The translations under genes were made by a program, and so were the position numbers. A stretch of 64,000 bases of DNA. It comes from Orychophragmus violaceus (Eukaryota; Streptophyta; Magnoliopsida; Brassicales; Brassicaceae). The stretch covers positions 43,659,270 to 43,723,269 of the forward strand of contig CM058239.1 in the NCBI GenBank assembly GCA_030180135.1. Reading direction: 5' to 3'. The notes below the pieces were generated by a model, which worked only from the letters and a program-made list of their open reading frames with translations, was not told the DNA's origin and did no database searches. Below are positions 46,400-58,047 of the stretch, one piece after another. Position 1 is the first letter of the stretch. Each line of letters starts with the position of its first letter.

Positions 46400-47811
46400 T
46401 GTCTAATAGAAACCTCTTTGGGATGTAATTTTTGACCAGAGCAAATGTTAGTATTATGATGATGACCCGAACTTTGTTAATATATGATAACTGTATTCGA
46501 CAAGAAAATTGACTTTATCATGTCTTTTCTTGAACAACTTCAAAGATACGAAACTTGCTCCCTACGCAATGATATTCCATAGATGGAAAACATTAAAATA
46601 CATGATCGATGTAGTGAAGAATACCAAGGCTTTCTCTGTCCAGCCTTCCACTTTGTTTTGGAGCTTTTCAAATTCCCGTTGATATTCGATCAAGCTTCCC
46701 TTTTGGCGAATGTGTGAAAGGGCCTCGTCGAAGTTTTCACCGTCAAGGGGACCGAACCTCGTCCACAATTCTGTCTCAAACGCCTCCCAAGGAATCTGGT
46801 GTGGGTCGATTCCTTTATACAGACTATATTTTTACAAAAAGAACTTACCAAAATACGAAACTTCTCCCTCGCAATTTTGATATTTTCTTTATACAAAACA
46901 ACTGTTAACTTCTTCTGTATAGATAATTATACAAACATAGAAACGAATATTCAGGCATCCGAGTTCCAACGAACAACCAAATTTGCTTCTTGACTTTGCA
47001 TGTAGACCGATTTTTTTTGGGGAAAAAAATATTTGTATTCTTGTCAGGTGAAAAAAACTTACCTTTTCATATAGTGAGTAAATGCATCAGAGTTGACCCG
47101 TCAGATACAGTTTGATAAATTTATAAGACTTTAAATTTTTTTTTTTTAGTATACGATTTTCTTGAAATAAACTAAGATCATGTTTCAAATATTAATAGTT
47201 CTTCACATTTTAAGACTAAGATAAATTAGGATCTAAAACTTTTAAAATTAACATTTAGCATAATTATTACAATATTAAATACATAAATTACGATGTTTAA
47301 ATATTTCAAATATATACTATATATAAATTAAAATTGATATTTAGAACATTTTTAGTGGAAGTTTTTCACAAACTCTCTCATTGACAAAAAAAATAAAAAA
47401 TATAAAATCATTAGTTTATCATAAGTCTCTAAAAAAGAGATTTTTGTGACAAACTCTCAATAAAAAGTTCTTATAGATTTTGGATCCTTATAGTGAAATA
47501 TATTTTTTTCTGGAATTATCTTATATTAATGTAAAGAGTTGTTACGATATATATATAGAAAAAATTATCTTATATTAATGTAAAGAGTTGTTACGATATA
47601 TATATATATATATTGTTTTCTATTTAGTCTTTTAGAAATTTCTCTTTATAAGTTTTGGGAGAGGAATCTCTTACTCTTATCTATATAACCATAACGACTT
47701 GAATTTTTTCTAGTAAAAAACCACAAAAAGTTTTTATTCTTTTTACAGGTAGAACCTATAAAAAAAATCCATCAATAGTATTTTGATAAATTCTCTGTTT
47801 TCCAAAGGAAA
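46400..47811. other. Intergenic region between GTE12 and ABCB7
   Basis: AT-rich sequence with a Gypsy gag fragment (46590-46835). A 49-bp tandem duplication occurs at about 47515-47610 (unit starting ATTATCTTATATTAATG). Nothing else coding is seen. The promoter of the ABCB7 remnant would lie at the right end. Confidence 0.55.
46590..46835 (-). pseudogene. Isolated Gypsy gag fragment
   Basis: The minus strand encodes IDPHQIPWEAFETELWTRFG, FDEALSHIRQKGSLIEYQRE and FEKLQNKVEGWTEKALV, the core of a Ty3/gypsy retrotransposon gag domain (PF03732-like). No LTR or pol sequence is seen nearby, so this is a stray fragment or captured piece. Confidence 0.85.
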
Positions 47812-48236
47812 ATGGATGAGAAAGTGAAGAATGGAGAAGGAGGCAAGCAGAAAGTAGCGTTTTACAAGCTCTTCACGTTTGCAGATCAATACGACATCAT
47901 TTTAATGGCGGTCGGGACCATTTCCGCCATGGCCAACGGCCTAAGTCAGCCGATTATGTCAGTGTTCATAGGCCAAATCATTAACGTCTTTGGCTTCTCT
48001 GATCCTGATAACATGGTTAAAGAAGTCTCAAAGGTTAGGATTTATGTGAAAATTAATAGTTCTTGTACGTTACTGATCTCAGTTCAAGAGTTGTAGAGGA
48101 TTACACTATTACGGATTTTTTTGTTTACCCTAATTATACTTTTAAATGGTCCCTTAAAACACACAAGAGGAAATTGAAGAAGAAAACAAATTCGAATGGA
48201 AGGAGTTCTTCACCAACAAGCTTATTTTATTTTACC

Positions 48237-48237
48237 A

Positions 48238-48268
<31 letters not shown>

Positions 48269-48303
48269 TATTTTTGTATAAAATAACTGAGGTCTGATTT
48301 GAG

Positions 48304-48382
<79 letters not shown>
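48237..48382. repeat. Poly(A) tract and (ATT)n microsatellite in ABCB7 intron 1
   Basis: 48237-48265 is a run of 29 A. 48304-48382 is about 26 uninterrupted ATT units. Both lie in intron 1. Confidence 0.97.
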
Positions 48383-48383
<1 letters not shown>

Positions 48384-49029
48384 ACTTAGATGTATATATT
48401 TGATTATATAAGTGTAACTCAAAGGGGGAAAGCAAGATTAAATTATACGTTCTAGTTTATTACATGGATTTTTAGATTGACCAATAGTTTTTCTTACTCA
48501 TATTTCTTAAATTGTTCACAAAAAAAATCAGTGTCACTTATTTTTTACATTATATATTTCCTTTTTTTAGGTAAATATAATTTATGGTTATATATATTTT
48601 TCATAATACATTAATTTCACATTTGGAGTCAAAGTTCAATAGTTCATATATACCTTAATTTCGCATTTGGAGTAAGTGGATATGCTTAAAAAAAGGATCA
48701 ATATATACTGTAGCAAAATTACGGTTTTTCTAAACGGGGTACTCTCACAATTAATATTTTCGTTTCTAGTTTGTTCATCTTTTCTATTTTCTTGAAATGA
48801 AAATTTGATTCCTCATTTGCTTCACTTGACTAAAGCAAAATTTTCTAAAAATGGATGATTTTAAATTTGAATTTTCTATGTATTCAACAAATTTAAAATT
48901 GAATTGCTTGCTGTTAATATAGATTGATTTTTTTAAATTGATTTCAGGCTGCTGTGAAGTTTCTTTACCTTGCAGTTTACGCTTGCATTATGTCCTTCCT
49001 CCGTAAGCCCAAATTCTGTTTTTGTTCAC

Positions 49030-50209
49030 TCATATATCATGGTTTTTACCGGTTTTAGACCATGATATAAGTGTGTTTTAGAGTCTTTTATTGTTTCTTT
49101 CGAGTCTTTTATAGGTATTATTAGGTACACGCACGTTTGGAGTGGATTTGGAATTATTTGGACTAATTGGAGCATTTTGGAGTTTTGACCCGAGAGTTTG
49201 AACTCACTGTCCAGAACAGAGATCTGTGTCGATCGATGCACAGCGAGTTGGGCCAGTCTCGGCGAGAGTTAATGAAGAATGCTGAATTTGCAGAAGTGCC
49301 CAGAAGTTCCAGATAATTACACAGAAGCCCCAAGACGTGATTTAGCTATTTAATTAGGTTTTTGGGTTTTATTTTAGATACGCTTTCATACTTTAGAGCA
49401 GAGAGTTTTTAGAGCTTTTGGGGCTGATCTGATCCTGTACTACACCCTGTTCTTGGAGAAGATTCTGAACCCTTTTACTCCTTTATTATTCTCTTTTATG
49501 ATATCTATTATTTCATTGATTATGTCTTTATATTCCATGTCTGAGTAGATTCATAGTTAAGTTTAGGGATTCTCATAGGGATTTCATGACTCGCTAGATT
49601 TGTTTAATTCAGTTAAGGATTCATAACTTTATTGTTCTTCGATCTAAATTGTGTTTAATGCTAGTTCTAACCTGATCACTTAGAATCTAGATCTTAGGTT
49701 GCTAAATTGACACGACAGTGTGATTTAGAATCTGAACTATTTAGGTTGAGCAATTTAATTACTCGCAAAGGAATTTGGTTTAATTAGATTGTGAACATAT
49801 CGAACTTGGAATTAAAGCTGGTTTAATCTGTTAGTAATTACAAAGAAATTTGGATTGCTGCACTTAGACTTAGAGAATTCTCGCAACGACAGTTGATTAA
49901 TTCTATATCTGTGTTTGAGTTCTAGAACTGAGCTTAATTAGATCCCGTCTGAATGATTTATCTCCTTGTCTGATTTCCTGAGAACTCCCTAGACTTAGCG
50001 CCTTTAGTTAACTGCTTACAAACCGAACTTGCTACTTGTTTACTTTCTCGCATTGCTTTTAGTTTCTATTCACATTGCTTTCTCCTACTTTAATCTTGAT
50101 AGTTCTTGATTATCGAGACCGGAGTCTCTGTGGATTTTGATACCCTATATACTACGATTGCATATCTGTGCACTTGCAGTTAAAATAGGATTAAAACCTG
50201 ACCCTATCA
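49030..50209 (+). repeat. Athila-like 5' LTR
   Basis: It starts TCATATATCATGG (3' copy TGATATATC) and ends CCCTATCA. A perfect 10-bp inverted repeat, TATATCATGG/CCATGATATA, sits at 49033-49069. It has one CGATCG motif (49230). Confidence 0.93.
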
Positions 50210-50215
50210 AGTTTT

Positions 50216-50233
50216 TGGCGCCGTTGCCGGGGA
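50216..50233 (+). other. Athila-like primer-binding site
   Basis: TGGCGCCGTTGCCGGGGA lies 6 bp after the LTR. It is the primer site known for Athila elements, attributed to an aspartate tRNA. Confidence 0.9.
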
Positions 50234-50354
50234 CTCTTTTGAGTCTCCGATAGATTGGAACCTAGGGTTTAGACTAGGATTTTTATTTTTTTTTGTTTTA
50301 GTTACTAATTTTTCACTGTTTTTCTCTGTCGGAGGTTTGACATTCGCATAGCGT

Positions 50355-50430
50355 CGATCGTTGCACCCTTGTGTCGATCGTCACTAGGCGATTGGAGTTG
50401 AATCGATCGTTGCACTCTAGCATCGATTGT
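50355..50430. repeat. Two paired CGATCG motifs before Athila gag
   Basis: Cores at 50355/50375 and 50404/50424 (last core CGATTG), each 20 bp apart, lie in the leader just before the gag reading frame. Confidence 0.9.
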
Positions 50431-50456
50431 TGCACTGCGATTACAAACGGTTTATG

Positions 50457-52013
50457 CAGACGCGTGATACCAGAAGTAATTCGAATACTAATCTCGTCAA
50501 TCTCCAACTTGAAGAGCTTGCTAGACTAAAGAGGATCAACAGGAAAGTTCAGAGAGCAAGGATGGTTCGTGAACGTCTGATTCTGATATCCGATGCTCAA
50601 GGTACCCTGAGGGACCGACAAAACAATCCGTACAATGCTGCTGGAGAACGGGTTGATGCTGAAGGGAATGTTATCCCTGATCCTCCTGAGCCACCGCAAC
50701 AGGAGCAGAACCAAGGCCAAGGATAAGCCCAAGGTAGACAGATGGTTGTTCATGAGAGGACTTTAGCTGACTACAACCGTCCGGATGAGTTTCATGCTAA
50801 CCGGTCAGCTTTAGTGCCTCCTATTTTTGAGAGGAATGATTTTGAGATCAAGACCATCTACTACTCTCTTCTAAGGCAGAATGCCTTCCATGGTTTCCCT
50901 AATGAGCAGCCAGTGGATCACATTGATGAGTTTGAGGACATAGTCACCGAAATGAAGTATGATGGAGTGTGCCAGGACTATCTGTTTCTCAAATTCTTCC
51001 CCTACTCTCTCGTTGGAGATGCTGCTGCCTGGTTGAAACAACTTCCACCTGGGAAGTTTGATACTTGGGATGCTGTGAAGAGTGAGTTTCTGAGACATTT
51101 CTATGATGATGCTCGCTCTGATCAGTCGAGACAGGACATTCTCACTTTCTCCCAAGGTCCTACAGAGCCTCTTAAGACTGCCTGGATGAGGTTTAAGAAG
51201 TACCAACGTGACTGCCCGCATCATGGATTCACTGAGGTAACATTGCTAGGCATCTTCTTTAGAGGTATAGATCTCCCATATCAAGCTGCGTTGGATAATT
51301 CCAGCAATGCAAATTTCAACACTAGGACTCCTGCGCAAGCTAAGCAATTAATAGATAACTTAGTAAGCAGTAATAGCTGCAAGACTACTGATAAGAGAAG
51401 GAAGGAGTCTTGTGGGAAGGTAGAAAATTTGGAGATAGCTGATATTAGATCTAAGCTGGACACTGTTTGTAATCTTCTAGCTGGGAAGAAAGCTGTCCAT
51501 TTTGCTCAAGATGTTGAAGTGATCAATGCTGAAGAAGATGGTCAAGAAGAGGATGCGAACTACATTGGAGGATTTGGATTCCAAGGAAATAGGTTTGGAA
51601 ATCAGTCTGGTAATAGATTCTTCAATGGAGGACAGAAGAGTGCTTTCAACAGCAACCAAAACTCTTCTGGATTTGGACAGACTAGTGGTTTCCAGAAGCC
51701 TTTTCAGCAAGGTAATCAAAGGACTTATGGATCTTCGTCTTACCAGACACCTCATGCTACTAACACCCATGAGAATAAGATGGAGGCTATGATGGAGCAG
51801 CTGCTGGAAGGACAAACTAAGCTTGCTGTGGACTGCAAAAAGAAGTTGGATGCTGTTTATGAGGATCTCAATGAGAAGCTTGAGTCTCTAAGTACTCATA
51901 TGAAGCAATTGGACACTCAGGTGAGCCAAATTTCAAACTCTGTTAAAGGAAAGAGTGTTGTGGACACCCATATTAAGCCTGGTCAGTGTACATTGATGAT
52001 GGATCACACCTAG
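50457..52013 (+). pseudogene. Athila-like gag with an in-frame stop
   Basis: One frame runs from about 50427 to 52013 but is broken by TAA at 50724-50726. After it lies a clear retrotransposon gag domain (MVVHERTLADYNRPDEFHAN, QNAFHGFPNEQPVDHIDEFE, LFLKFFPYSLVGDAAAWLKQ, FLRHFYDDARSDQSRQDILT), then a Gly/Asn/Gln-rich tail and a coiled-coil-like end. The true start is uncertain; the in-frame ATG at 50457 gives METSion-independent N-terminal sequence MQTRDTRSNSNTNLVNLQLE. The frame shifts into the protease frame at about 51990-52013. Confidence 0.85.
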
Positions 52014-53107
52014 GTGAAAGATTTGAGCTAAATACAGCTGAACTAGTGGAAGAGGCTGAAATTTCTGATTTTGAGGAAAATCTCTCAGGTGGAATCTGTG
52101 AAAACTTAACTGCATCGATCGATGCACCCTTAGCGTCGATCGTTGCATGGCGTGGACATGCAGATTCACATGATTCTTATGGCATTGATGCAGAGGCAGA
52201 TTCAGAGCTTAATCGTTTATTCCCTGGAGTGTCTGAGATAACTCAACAGGAGATCTATGCACTATCTAATCGGTTATATCCTAAAGTGTCTGAGGTAATT
52301 CAACAAGAGATTGATGATCTTAAACAATTGGAAGAGATTGGTGAAGAGTTGGAAGAAGTTCCACCATCTGATGATCCACCTTATCACCCTTGTGTGCAGA
52401 GATACTTGGGTAAGATGTTGCCTTTGGATGAAGAGCTGAAAGATTGGGTAATAGTGGTTCCTAGACATATCAGTGAGGTGTTGCTGACTAAGATCCCAAA
52501 GAAGCTGCCTGATCCTGGTATTTTTGTGCTGAGTTGTTCTATTTTTGAGGATGGTTTTAAGCGCTCTCTGTGTGATTTAGGAGCTGCTGGAAGTCTCATG
52601 CCATACTCTGTGGCAGAGAAGCTCGGGATGACAGATTTTTCACCCACTAGGACCTCTCTTGTCCTAGCTGATCAGTCAATAAGGATTCCGGAAGGAGTTC
52701 TTGAGGACGTTCCAGTGAGAGTTGGAAACTACTTGGTTCCGACAGATTTCTTGGTTCTTAAGTACCACAGTGAGCAGGATGATGCTTTGATACTGGGAAG
52801 ACCATTTTTGGCCACAGCTGGAGCAGTGATAGATGTGCGACACAGTTTGATTGATCTCCATCTGGGAGATGAGCCGCTACACTTTGAGATGGACATGCTG
52901 TGTAAGCCGCTGATTGAAGGGAAGACCTTCACCATTATTGATGGAGATGAAGAGCAGCCAAGTGACACTACGGTTTTGGATCCTGGGAAACATTTCACAA
53001 CTTCTTTTCTTGGACAAGCACACGCTGACGATGCTTACTCTCCGCCTTGGATGAGGAGACTTGCACAGAGGCAATCAAAGTCTCTGTCAGGACCTCCTGG
53101 AGCATGA
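51986..53107 (+). pseudogene. Athila-like protease region, polyprotein truncated after it
   Basis: The open frame contains an Athila-type aspartic protease: ALILGRPFLATAGAVIDV at its end and the active-site region CDLGAAGSLMPYSVAEKLG, where Athila elements have D-L-G-A in place of D-T/S-G. Upstream is a linker with a CGATCG pair (cores 52116/52137) translated as SIDAPLASIVAWRG. The frame ends at 53107 in sequence that usually follows pol in Athila elements, so reverse transcriptase, RNase H and integrase have been deleted. The ATG at 51986 is probably not a start, as the frame continues from gag by a shift. Confidence 0.85.
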
Positions 53108-53280
53108 TTTCTTGTTCGTTCGGTCAAGCTAATGACCTTAAACAAGCGCTGAGTGAGAGGCAACCCAGTGTTAGGTTTTAGTATTTTATTTATTTCTTTT
53201 TGGTGTTTTTCTTAGGATTTCACGTTTTTGATTTTGTTTTTGCTAAGTTTTAATACAGAACCTTGTCTGGAGATGTGTGA

Positions 53281-53884
53281 CGATCGATGCACTTGTGCAA
53301 CGGTCGTCGCAGGGAGATATGACGAAGAGATGGGATCGCCTTGTGACGATCGTTGCGGTCCTGTGCAACGGTCGTTGCAAATGGATTAAATTGAAAAATT
53401 AAGGTATGCGTGCTAAACCGGAATCAATTTGGTTCAGCTGCGTCGATCGTTGCTTCCATGCATCGATCGTTGCACACACGATCCAGGTAAGTGCCTTAAA
53501 CCCTCTTCTCTTCTCTCCCATTTCGCCGTCCGTACAACCGCGAGTGCACAACCCTAAATCTCTCATTTCTTCATCATTTTCTTCGATTCAAAGCTTGATT
53601 CTACTTATTTTCACACCTCCTATCTATTTCTCTAACCCATTTGCAGTGATTCCAAGGTAAGAGCTCTCATTTTCATCATTTTTGGATTCGGTTCTAGGGT
53701 TTAGAAATTAGGGATTTTTGGCTTGAAATTGATGACTCCGTACTGTATTAGACTTGATTTAGGTTGATTGGTGATGGATTCTTGCTGTTAGTGAGATTGT
53801 GGACTGATTTTTGCACGATTTGAATCGTTACTTAGCGACTATAAAATCGCCTAGCAACGATCGTCGAAATTGTGCAACGGTCGT
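53281..53884. repeat. Four paired CGATCG/CGGTCG motifs between pol and ORF1
   Basis: Core pairs start at 53281/53301 (20 bp), 53347/53369 (22 bp), 53444/53464 (20 bp) and 53858/53878 (20 bp). Second cores are often CGGTCG preceded by GCAA. The region is noncoding. Confidence 0.9.
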
Positions 53885-53942
53885 CGCTCTGCGATTTCAC
53901 AGGGAGTTTCTGCCGAGACTTACATGTTTTAATTTCTTGCAG

Positions 53943-55432
53943 ATGCCTCCTCGACCAGCTCGCAAACGTAGAGCCACCACAGCAGCTGCTACAGCTCATC
54001 ATCCTCCACCATTTGAGTGGTTTCCTCGAGACTCGGATCCACCTGAGGATTATCAGAGAGATCAAGAAGCCATACATGCACCTTGGCCTAGAGCGGATAA
54101 GACACTGATCCCGACAGATAGGGTATGGGGTATGGATATTGATCAGTTGCTTAAGACTGACACGTTCACAGAGAGGCCATTACTTGACCATTGGGACGAG
54201 TTTGACACATTGCTCTACAATGGTTGGTGTGGTATGACGCTTAAGCTGACCAAGTTTGCGGATTATTCGACTTGTAAGAGTCTAGGCATCGATGAGCAGG
54301 TTCTAACATTGTGTAAAGGCATTGGTCTGGGGACAATGCCTATGCAGCCTTACGAGTTGTGTCCTGATCTGGTGAGACAACTGCTGGCTACCTGCAGAGT
54401 TATCTATCATGACCCATAGAGCAGGAGAGCTTTAGGAGGTTTCTTTACCTTCATGTGCTTATGAGCCAGGTATCAGATTCCCCTTCTTGATATCTGTAGG
54501 ATTTATGGATTCAGCACTGAGCCTGCGCGTATTGGTATGTCTCTTGAGTGGGAGGCGCCGGAAGCTCAGTATTTCTGGGAGTGTATTGGCAATGGTCGGT
54601 ATAACTCACGGACTACAGGGGTGATTCAGGTTAGGCATCCTGTTCTCAGATATGTCTTACGCATCTTGGGATGTACTCTGTTGTGCAAACTGAAGCCAAC
54701 AAGATGCGTAAGAATGAGCTGGAGATGTTATTCATTGGACTGAGATAGCAGTTTGAGGAGACTGATCTGATAGATCCCACCAGAGGACTCAACTTGGGAG
54801 CTGTCTTTGCTCATCACTTGTGCGGTCTGCAGAAGAAGCCATTTGATGGTAAGGACTCTGAGTCAGTAGGGAGTTTGCTTACTCCCATTTTCAGGCATTG
54901 CAGGATTCCCTTAGAGGGTACGGAGTGTGATGACAGCAAGGAGTTCCTTGATTTTAGCCACCTGCAGAGTGCTACATGGCTGAAAGAGGGACGCGTATGG
55001 GTCTATTATGACCCTACCACTACGAAGCGTGGTATAGATCATCCTGTTGCTGGTCTGACACAGATTGATACGCTGAATGCCTTGAGATTTCAGCCTCCTA
55101 CGAGAGATCAGCGCAGCGTTCCTACTATGGCTCATCCGCTGGGAGAGCCTTCTACACGAGCTTCCTCTTCTTCTGCACCTGCCCCTGCTGCCCCTGCTGA
55201 TATTGGTCCTTATACCGAGCCTTCAGTCCCAGTGAGAGAGATGTTTGAGGGTGATTGGAGAGAGCGTCATGATGGGATTCTGTGGAGTATTTGGGACTTC
55301 ATGCGTGGCTGCACTTGCAGGAGACAACCGCAGATTCATCATCCAAGACCTTCACGCCGACGTAGACAACGCTCTCCGACTCCCGGTTCTTCGAGTGGTA
55401 CTGATCGCATTGATGGGACGGAGGACGAGTGA
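53943..55432 (+). pseudogene. Athila ORF1-type protein, frameshifted
   Basis: Start MPPRPARKRRATTAAATAHH is followed by ADKTLIPTDRVWGMDIDQLL, ending at a stop at 54417-54419. Shifted frames continue with RIGMSLEWEAPEAQYFWECI and NLGAVFAHHLCGLQKKPFDG, to a Ser/Pro/Ala-rich and Arg-rich C terminus ending DGTEDE at 55432. This resembles the ATHILA ORF-1 family (PF03078), found 3' of pol where an env-like gene sits in some elements. Its function is unknown. At least two frameshifts and several stops make it defective. Confidence 0.8.
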
Positions 55433-56846
55433 GAGTAGCGAGCATTTTCAGACTACGGTTCTTTGTATTTCTTTTTCACTTTTCTTTTGCATTTTTCTTG
55501 ATTTTCTAAGGATTGTTTTTTTATGTTTGGATGATGTTTTTGCTATGAGACTATCTGTTGCTTTGATTCTACTTGTTTGCATTGGTTTTTAGCTTGCAGG
55601 TTTGAAATTTGATGATTTCTCACAGACTAACCTGCTAACTGCTAACTGTTCTCGGAGAATTCGCAATGCGTCGATCGACACAACCTCATCACACCACGAG
55701 AAATCGCATTGCAGCGATCGTTGCGGTCCTGAGCAACGATCGATCCACTACGCAAATCGTCTTGCAACGGTCGTTGCATTTATGCGGCGATCGATGCATG
55801 AGCGACAGAGGTAAAAATCAGACAGAACTCAACACATCCATTAACATTTTTCTTTCTTTTACCGAACCTTAGCTTGACACTACTGGGACAGTGTGTTTTA
55901 AGTGTGAGGGAGGTGGTATTGACTTCTATCTTTCTGTTTTCTTAAGAGTCAGTCCTGTTTTTCAAAAATTTTAGTTTTATTGAGTCAAAACTAGTTTAAG
56001 TAAGAAACAGTGAATTTTTGAGAAGTTAACAACATCTTGCAGGAACTTAAGTGACCATTGGGATGAAGTTGCAGGTTCCATCTATGACTATTAGAAAACC
56101 CAACACGGATCAACCTACTGAAGACACTCATATCAATTCAGGTATTCATAGGATCCTTTTACTGGCTTCACCCTTGTAATCCTGACTTAATTTTCTCACC
56201 TAAGGGCTTGGTATACCTTGAGTCGGACTCCTCTGTTAGACTCTGACACAGCTTGTAAACCTGTCCGAGTATGGAACCCTTCTCCCCTTCTCTAAGTAAA
56301 GTAAAAAAAATATATAATAAACTGAGGATGAGTTAGTAACTCCGAAGTGGTCACGGGAGTGGTAGCTACCACTATTATCTCCTGTGCGATCCATGGAATG
56401 TGTCCAAAGTACACCCCATAACGGGAAGAGCACTGAAAAAAAAAATGATACCCAATGGGGAGAAATCAGTTGCTGAGAAGGGAAAAGAGAAGAAAGGAAC
56501 CAGAAAAAGATAGTATGGTGGTCTAGAGCTAACAGAGTAAGAATCCATGTGCCCTTTGATCGATAATCCTTAGGTGAGACCGCACTTAATATTGTTAAGA
56601 AGTCAGTAGGGTGAATTTGAATTGCTTGGATTGATTGTGGAGTTTACTTAGGACAGTTGCTAAGTGTGGGGGAAGTACATGTTGGTCTTGATGTCTTGCA
56701 GGTGATTCTTTCAGTGGCTTACTAAGGGGAATCCGAGTGTTGTTGCTTCTATGACGAAAAGAGTTTCTGAAAGTTTTCAAACCTCTTCACTACATTCTAG
56801 TTCTCTGTTTTGCTTGAGGGCAAGCAAAGGCTAAGTGTGGGGGAGT
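55433..56846. other. Athila-like 3' noncoding region
   Basis: No domain is seen. It carries a single CGATCG motif at 55672 and pairs at 55715/55737 and 55768/55788, and ends in the polypurine tract 56833-56846. Confidence 0.7.
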
Positions 56847-58047
56847 TGATATATCATGGTTTTTACCGGTTTTAGACCATGATATAAGTGTGTTTTAGAG
56901 TCTTTTATTGTTTCTTTCGAGTCTTTTATAGGCATTATTAGGTACACGCACGTTTGGAGTGGATTTGGAGTTATTTGGACTAATTTGAGCATTTTGGAGT
57001 TTTGACCCGAGAGTTTGAGCTCACTGTCCAGAACAGAGATCTGTGTCGATCGACGCACATCAGCATCGATCGATGCACATCGAGTTGGGCCAGTCTCGGC
57101 AAGAGTTAATGAAGAATGCTGAATTTGCAGAAGTGCCCAGAAGTTCCAGATAATTACACAGAAGCCCCAAGACGTGATTTAGCTATTTAATTAGATTTTT
57201 GAGTTTTATTTTAGATACGCTTTCATACTTTAGAGCAGAGAGTTTTTAGAGCTTTTGGGGCTGATCTGATCCTGTACTACACCCTGTTCTTGGAGAAGAT
57301 TTCGAACCCCTTTACTCCTTTATTATTCTCTTTTATGATATCTATTATTTCATTGATTATGTCTTCATATTCCATGTCTGAGTAGATTCATAGTTAAGTT
57401 TAGGGATTCTCATAGGGATTTCATGACTTGCTAGATTTGTTTAATTCAGTTAAGGATTCATAACTTTATTGTTCTTCGATCTAAATTGTGTTTAATGCTA
57501 GTTCTAACCTGATCACTTAGAATCTAGATCTTAGGTTGCTAAATTGACACGACAGTGTGATTTAGAATCTGAACTATTTAGGTTGAGCAATTTAATTACT
57601 CGCAAAGGAATTTGGTTTAATTAGATTGTGAACATATCGAACTTGGAATTAAAGCTGGTTTAATCTGTTAGTAATAACAAAGGAATTTGGATTTCTGCAC
57701 TTAGACTTAGAGAATTATCGCAACGACAGTTGGTTAATTCTATATCTGTGTTTGAGTTCTAGAACTGAGCTTAATTAGATCCTGACTGAATGATTTATCT
57801 GTTTGTCTGATTTCCTGAGAACTCCCTAGACTTAACGCCTTTAGTTAACTGCTTACAAACCGAACTTGCTACTTGTTTACTTTCTCACATTGCTTTTAGT
57901 TTCTATTCACATTGCTTTCTCCTAGTTTAATCTTGACAGTTCTTGATCTATCGAGACCGGAGTCTCTGTGGATTTCGATACCCTATATATTACGATTGCA
58001 TATCTGTGCACTTGCAGTTAAAATAGGATTAAAACCTGACCCTATCA
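56847..58047 (+). repeat. Athila-like 3' LTR
   Basis: It is the partner of 49030-50209. It has a CGATCG pair (57047/57067) where the 5' LTR has only one motif, the main cause of the 21-bp length difference. The terminal inverted repeat TATATCATGG/CCATGATATA is conserved. Confidence 0.93.

Larger units (their letters stand above)
49030..58047 (+). mobile_element. Athila-like Gypsy element lacking reverse transcriptase and integrase
   Basis: The 9018-bp element has LTRs of 1180 and 1201 bp, the flanking duplication TTCAC (49025-49029 and 58048-58052), an Athila-type primer site (TGGCGCCGTTGCCGGGGA) and a polypurine tract (AAGTGTGGGGGAGT). It encodes gag, protease and a 3' Athila ORF1-type protein. 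The roughly 3.5 kb expected for reverse transcriptase, RNase H and integrase between protease and ORF1 is missing. LTRs differ by about 2.5 percent by eye, plus a 20-bp indel. It needs enzymes from elsewhere to move. Confidence 0.92.
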
